Shown piece after piece: positions 5,666 to 7,210 of a stretch of 7,210 nt of DNA (position 1 is its first letter; the number at the start of each line of letters is the position of its first letter). The stretch comes from Lachnospiraceae bacterium (GTDB lineage Bacteria > Bacillota > Clostridia > Lachnospirales > Lachnospiraceae), in the NCBI GenBank assembly GCA_021200345.1, contig JAJQGR010000114.1, positions 1 to 7,210 on the forward strand, written 5' to 3'. Made by a program: the position numbers and the translations under genes. The notes beneath the pieces are model-generated. The model saw only the letters and a program-made list of their open reading frames with translations, did not search any database and had not been told where the DNA came from.

Positions 5666-7210
5666 CAGTACCAGAGAGAATACAGGCATTAAGAACAGAG
5701 ATGAAAAAAGCAGGGGTGGATTACTATATCGTCCCCTCCGCTGATTTTCATCAGAGTGAGTATGTGGGAGAGTACTTTACTGCCCGCCGGTTTATCACCG
5801 GGTTCACCGGTTCCGCAGGGACGGCGCTGATTATGGAGAATGAGGCGTATCTGTGGACCGATGGCCGCTATTTTATTCAGGCGGCGCAGCAGCTTGCAGG
5901 TTCCACGGTGACGCTGATGAAGAGCGGAGAGCCGGACGTTCCCACACTTGAGGAGTTTTTGAAGGAGCATGTGAAAGAAGGGCAGACCATCGGCTTTGAC
6001 GGCCGGGTGGTGTCCAAGGGACAGGGAACAGAATACGGGGAAATTGCCCAAAAGAGCGGCGCGGCCATCTCCTGTGGGGAGGATCTGATTGATAAGATCT
6101 GGACAGATCGCCCTGCGCTTCCCCATAAACCGGCTTTCCATCTGGATATTCAGTACACCGGAGAGACTACGGCAAGTAAGCTGGCCCGTATCCGCGAAGA
6201 GATGAAAAAAGAGGGCGCCGATGTGCATGTGCTGACCACGCTGGACGATATCTGCTGGACCTTTAATTTCCGTGGAGATGATATTTCCTATTTCCCGCTG
6301 GTGCTCAGTTATTGTGTGATCGCCATGGACCATGTGGATCTGTATATGGACGCGGACAAGGCAGATGAAAGGATGCTGGAGGATTTTGCCGCCAACAACG
6401 TGACTATTCGGCCTTATAACGATATTTATCAGGATATTCAGAGGCTGACTGCATCTCAGACTCTTCTGCTGGATCCCCGACGCTTAAATTACGCGCTGTA
6501 CAATCTGATTCCCACCGATGTGAAAAAGGTGGAGAAGCGCAATCCTGAGATGCTGATGAAAGCTGTCAAGAACGAGACAGAGATAAAGAATATTCGCCAG
6601 GCTGAAATCAAGGACAGCGTGGCCCATGTACGCTTCATGAAGTGGTTGAAGGAAAACGTGGGCAAGGAAAAGATCACTGAAATCAGCGCTTCTGGCAAGC
6701 TGGACGAATTCAGGGCCCAAATGGGCAACTTCCTGCGGCCCAGCTTCGGCCCCATCAGCTCTTATGGCGAGCACGGGGCCATTGTGCATTATTCTTCTAC
6801 CCCGGAGACGGAGGTGGAGTTAAAGCCTGGGGCGCTGTATCTGACCGACACCGGCGCCGGTTTTTACGAGGGCTCCACGGACGTGACCCGCACCTATGCG
6901 CTGGGCGAGGTGCCCCAGATCATGAAGGACCATTTTACGCTGGTAGCCATCAGCAACTTAAGCCTTGCCAATGTAAAGTTTAAGGAGGGCGTCTGTGGGG
7001 AAAACCTGGACTATGAGGCACGCCGTCCTTTCTGGGAGAGAAATCTGGACTTTAATCATGGAACCGGCCACGGAGTTGGGTATCTGCTGAATATTCATGA
7101 GGGCCCGGCGGGCTTTCACTGGAGGATTCGTGAGGGAGCCTATGAGCCCTTACAGGAGGGGATGGTGATCACAGATGAGCCGGGAATTTATATCGAGGGC
7201 TCCCATGGGA
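5662..7210 (+). CDS. Aminopeptidase P family protein (Xaa-Pro aminopeptidase, peptidase M24B), 3' end beyond window
   Basis: Metallopeptidase removing an N-terminal residue ahead of proline, probably in the cytosol since no signal peptide is visible. The frame starts at ATG 5662 (MTVPERIQALRTEMKK) and is open to the right edge, giving 516 residues; this long three-domain type is usually near 600. Two creatinase-like N-terminal domains come first: domain I with FHQSEYVGEYFTARRFITGF and WTDGRYFIQA, domain II from about residue 165 with TTLDDICWTFNFRG. The pita-bread catalytic domain follows from about 310. Ligands for the dinuclear metal site are Asp396 (TDTGAG), Asp407 (STDVTRTYALG), His470 (HGTGHGVG, with His466) and Glu506 (TDEPGIYIEGSHG), plus His479 in IHEGP. 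The last Glu ligand, expected about 14 residues after Glu506, lies past the edge. These motifs match the XPNPEP1/APP1 type better than the shorter E. coli PepP. It has its own promoter and diverges from the malic enzyme gene. Confidence 0.95.
   Translation, partial: MTVPERIQALRTEMKKAGVDYYIVPSADFHQSEYVGEYFTARRFITGFTGSAGTALIMENEAYLWTDGRYFIQAAQQLAGSTVTLMKSGEPDVPTLEEFLKEHVKEGQTIGFDGRVVSKGQGTEYGEIAQKSGAAISCGEDLIDKIWTDRPALPHKPAFHLDIQYTGETTASKLARIREEMKKEGADVHVLTTLDDICWTFNFRGDDISYFPLVLSYCVIAMDHVDLYMDADKADERMLEDFAANNVTIRPYNDIYQDIQRLTASQTLLLDPRRLNYALYNLIPTDVKKVEKRNPEMLMKAVKNETEIKNIRQAEIKDSVAHVRFMKWLKENVGKEKITEISASGKLDEFRAQMGNFLRPSFGPISSYGEHGAIVHYSSTPETEVELKPGALYLTDTGAGFYEGSTDVTRTYALGEVPQIMKDHFTLVAISNLSLANVKFKEGVCGENLDYEARRPFWERNLDFNHGTGHGVGYLLNIHEGPAGFHWRIREGAYEPLQEGMVITDEPGIYIEGSHG

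Noticed and set aside
5689..6333. 214-residue open frame on the minus strand
   Set aside because: It is antisense to the clearly coding aminopeptidase P gene and shows no family motif of its own.
1..7210. CRISPR arrays, insertion sequences, tRNA/rRNA genes, phage or defence genes
   Set aside because: No regularly spaced repeats, terminal inverted repeats with transposase, RNA gene signatures or defence-family motifs were seen on either strand.

Overview
The window reads as chromosomal housekeeping DNA from a Gram-positive anaerobe of the Clostridia, most likely a Lachnospiraceae-type gut bacterium. This is an inference from two small lineage-typical families (a DUF4250-like and a DUF4364-like protein), strong AGGAGG-type ribosome binding sites, extended -10 (TGn) promoters and moderate GC content. 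I see no mobile element, CRISPR array, tRNA, rRNA or defence system.

Layout, left to right. (1) 67-2661 (+) is a complete ClpB disaggregase, with part of a promoter at the left edge. Its 3' end overlaps a 57-residue DUF4250-like gene (2640-2813, +). (2) 2894-3604 (+) is a membrane-anchored NodB-type polysaccharide deacetylase starting at TTG. It faces, with only 15 bases between stop codons, (3) a minus-strand pair: a short-form malic enzyme (5329-4181) followed 45 bases later by a DUF4364-like winged-helix protein (4135-3620). (4) A 332-base divergent region (5330-5661) carries a promoter for each side, a strong hairpin/direct-repeat structure in the malic enzyme leader, and a possible 8-codon leader ORF in front of the last gene. 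(5) 5662 to the right edge (+) is an aminopeptidase P family metallopeptidase (M24B), cut by the window end after 516 residues.

The genes do not form one pathway. They cover protein quality control (ClpB), envelope glycan modification (deacetylase), malate-to-pyruvate metabolism (malic enzyme) and proline-peptide turnover (aminopeptidase P). The two small conserved proteins of unknown role sit next to clpB and the malic enzyme gene. I found no clearly new multi-gene system. The parts most worth a second look are the clpB/DUF4250 overlap, the mutually exclusive RNA pairings in the malic enzyme leader, the hairpin built into the last codons of the DUF4364 gene, and the possible leader peptide before the aminopeptidase.
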